From positions 1 through 54,909 of the forward strand of contig JADFDP010000007.1 in assembly GCA_018262835.1 (NCBI GenBank): DNA of 54,909 nt. The letters run 5' to 3'. The stretch is from Candidatus Aminicenantota bacterium. Its GTDB lineage: Bacteria > Acidobacteriota > Aminicenantia > UBA2199. A program made the position numbers and the translations under genes. The notes beneath the pieces were generated by a model, which was not told the origin of the DNA, ran no database searches, and was given only the letters and a program-made list of their open reading frames with translations. This document shows positions 54,644 through 54,909 of the stretch, piece after piece (within the stretch, counting starts at the first letter, position 1; the number at the start of each line of letters is the position of its first letter).

Positions 54644-54909
54644 TCACCTTGAGCGGACCGGGAATTCATACAGGCAAACCGGTCCCCTGACAAAAACCGG
54701 CGTCAGGTCGCGCAAAAATTCCATCAATTTCCTTTCTCCGGCGGCAGCCATGTTGGCATAGGGTTTCTGCAGGCGTGCCAGTTCATGAAAATTCACGAGC
54801 AGGTAGGAGAAACCGTCCTTTTTTATGGCCGCGGCAAACTCGGCGGCATTCCCGCTTTGCTCCAGGTAGGGGTTCAAGATGCAGTAATCCAATGCCGACG
54901 AAAGCCGGT
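54644..54909 (-). CDS. C-terminal end of a larger protein, cut by the right edge (probable GT-C membrane transferase)
   Basis: About 87 residues are visible, and the frame stays open to the last base. The segment (LNPYLEQSGNAAEF, FSYLLVNFHELARL, PVFVRGPVCLYEF) resembles the soluble tail of PMT/ArnT-type transferases, in which a terminal beta domain ends with GPVCLYE-like residues. No helix or catalytic loop is in view, so the assignment is tentative. It converges on the GT4 gene at 53343. Confidence 0.5.
   Translation of the reverse strand, partial: RLSSALDYCILNPYLEQSGNAAEFAAAIKKDGFSYLLVNFHELARLQKPYANMAAAGERKLMEFLRDLTPVFVRGPVCLYEFPVRSR

Overview
The window reads as a chromosomal piece of a Gram-negative (diderm) bacterium. 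It encodes LpxD (lipid A synthesis), a TonB-dependent receptor, a TolC-type outer-membrane factor, an O-antigen-type ABC exporter, type IV pilin-like proteins and an F-type ATP synthase a/c module. GC content is moderate to high and coding density is high, with many ATGA or TAATG overlaps. The mix would suit Candidatus Aminicenantes or a related Acidobacteriota-like lineage. That placement is an impression from gene content; no rRNA or marker alignment was available.

Region 1 (1-10.7 kb) is mostly housekeeping: ATP-dependent PEP carboxykinase (cut by the left edge), tsaD, a TonB-dependent receptor, a GspG-like pseudopilin behind rpsO-pnp, a TolC-like protein and a cysteine synthase/cystathionine beta-synthase family enzyme. 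Region 2 (10.8-12.8 kb) has a PilZ protein and a three-gene operon (SPFH membrane protein, ribbon-helix-helix protein, zinc ribbon). That operon sits behind a strong sigma70 promoter overlapped by repeated TGATAT sites. Region 3 (12.9-19.5 kb) is a small glycan/lipid modification set: FAD oxidoreductase, two methyltransferases, a GT-C membrane protein and a B12-binding radical SAM enzyme.

Region 4 (19.5-24.4 kb) is accessory-like. A tRNA-His gene and a displaced copy of its 3' half bracket a serine hydrolase gene (1,809 bp between matching points). Inverted copies of a degenerate repeat of roughly 110 bp then flank a nitroreductase, tRNA-Arg and a small secreted protein. Region 5 (24.4-31.8 kb) has a divergent UvrA paralogue, an acidic protein, the atpZ-atpI-atpB-atpE module closed by a terminator, YihY/BrkB, LpxD and a DUF1573 protein. 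The atpI-like frame is broken at a T10 run, and the c subunit carries residues typical of Na+-coupled rotors.

Region 6 (31.8-38.2 kb) combines a type IV pilin with two O-antigen-ligase/TPR proteins on the same strand and a divergent GT-C/TPR protein. This is a candidate pilin or surface-protein glycosylation locus. Region 7 (38.2-54.9 kb) is a surface polysaccharide cluster: WbpI/WecB-like epimerase, WbpE-like aminotransferase, Wzm/Wzt exporter, methyltransferases, five glycosyltransferases and an asparagine synthase-like amidotransferase. A visibly AT-richer block lies at about 42.8-46.8 kb. The right edge cuts another gene.

Promoters could be read in many gaps. An extended -10 of the form TGCTATAAT recurs in front of five genes, and two genes look leaderless.
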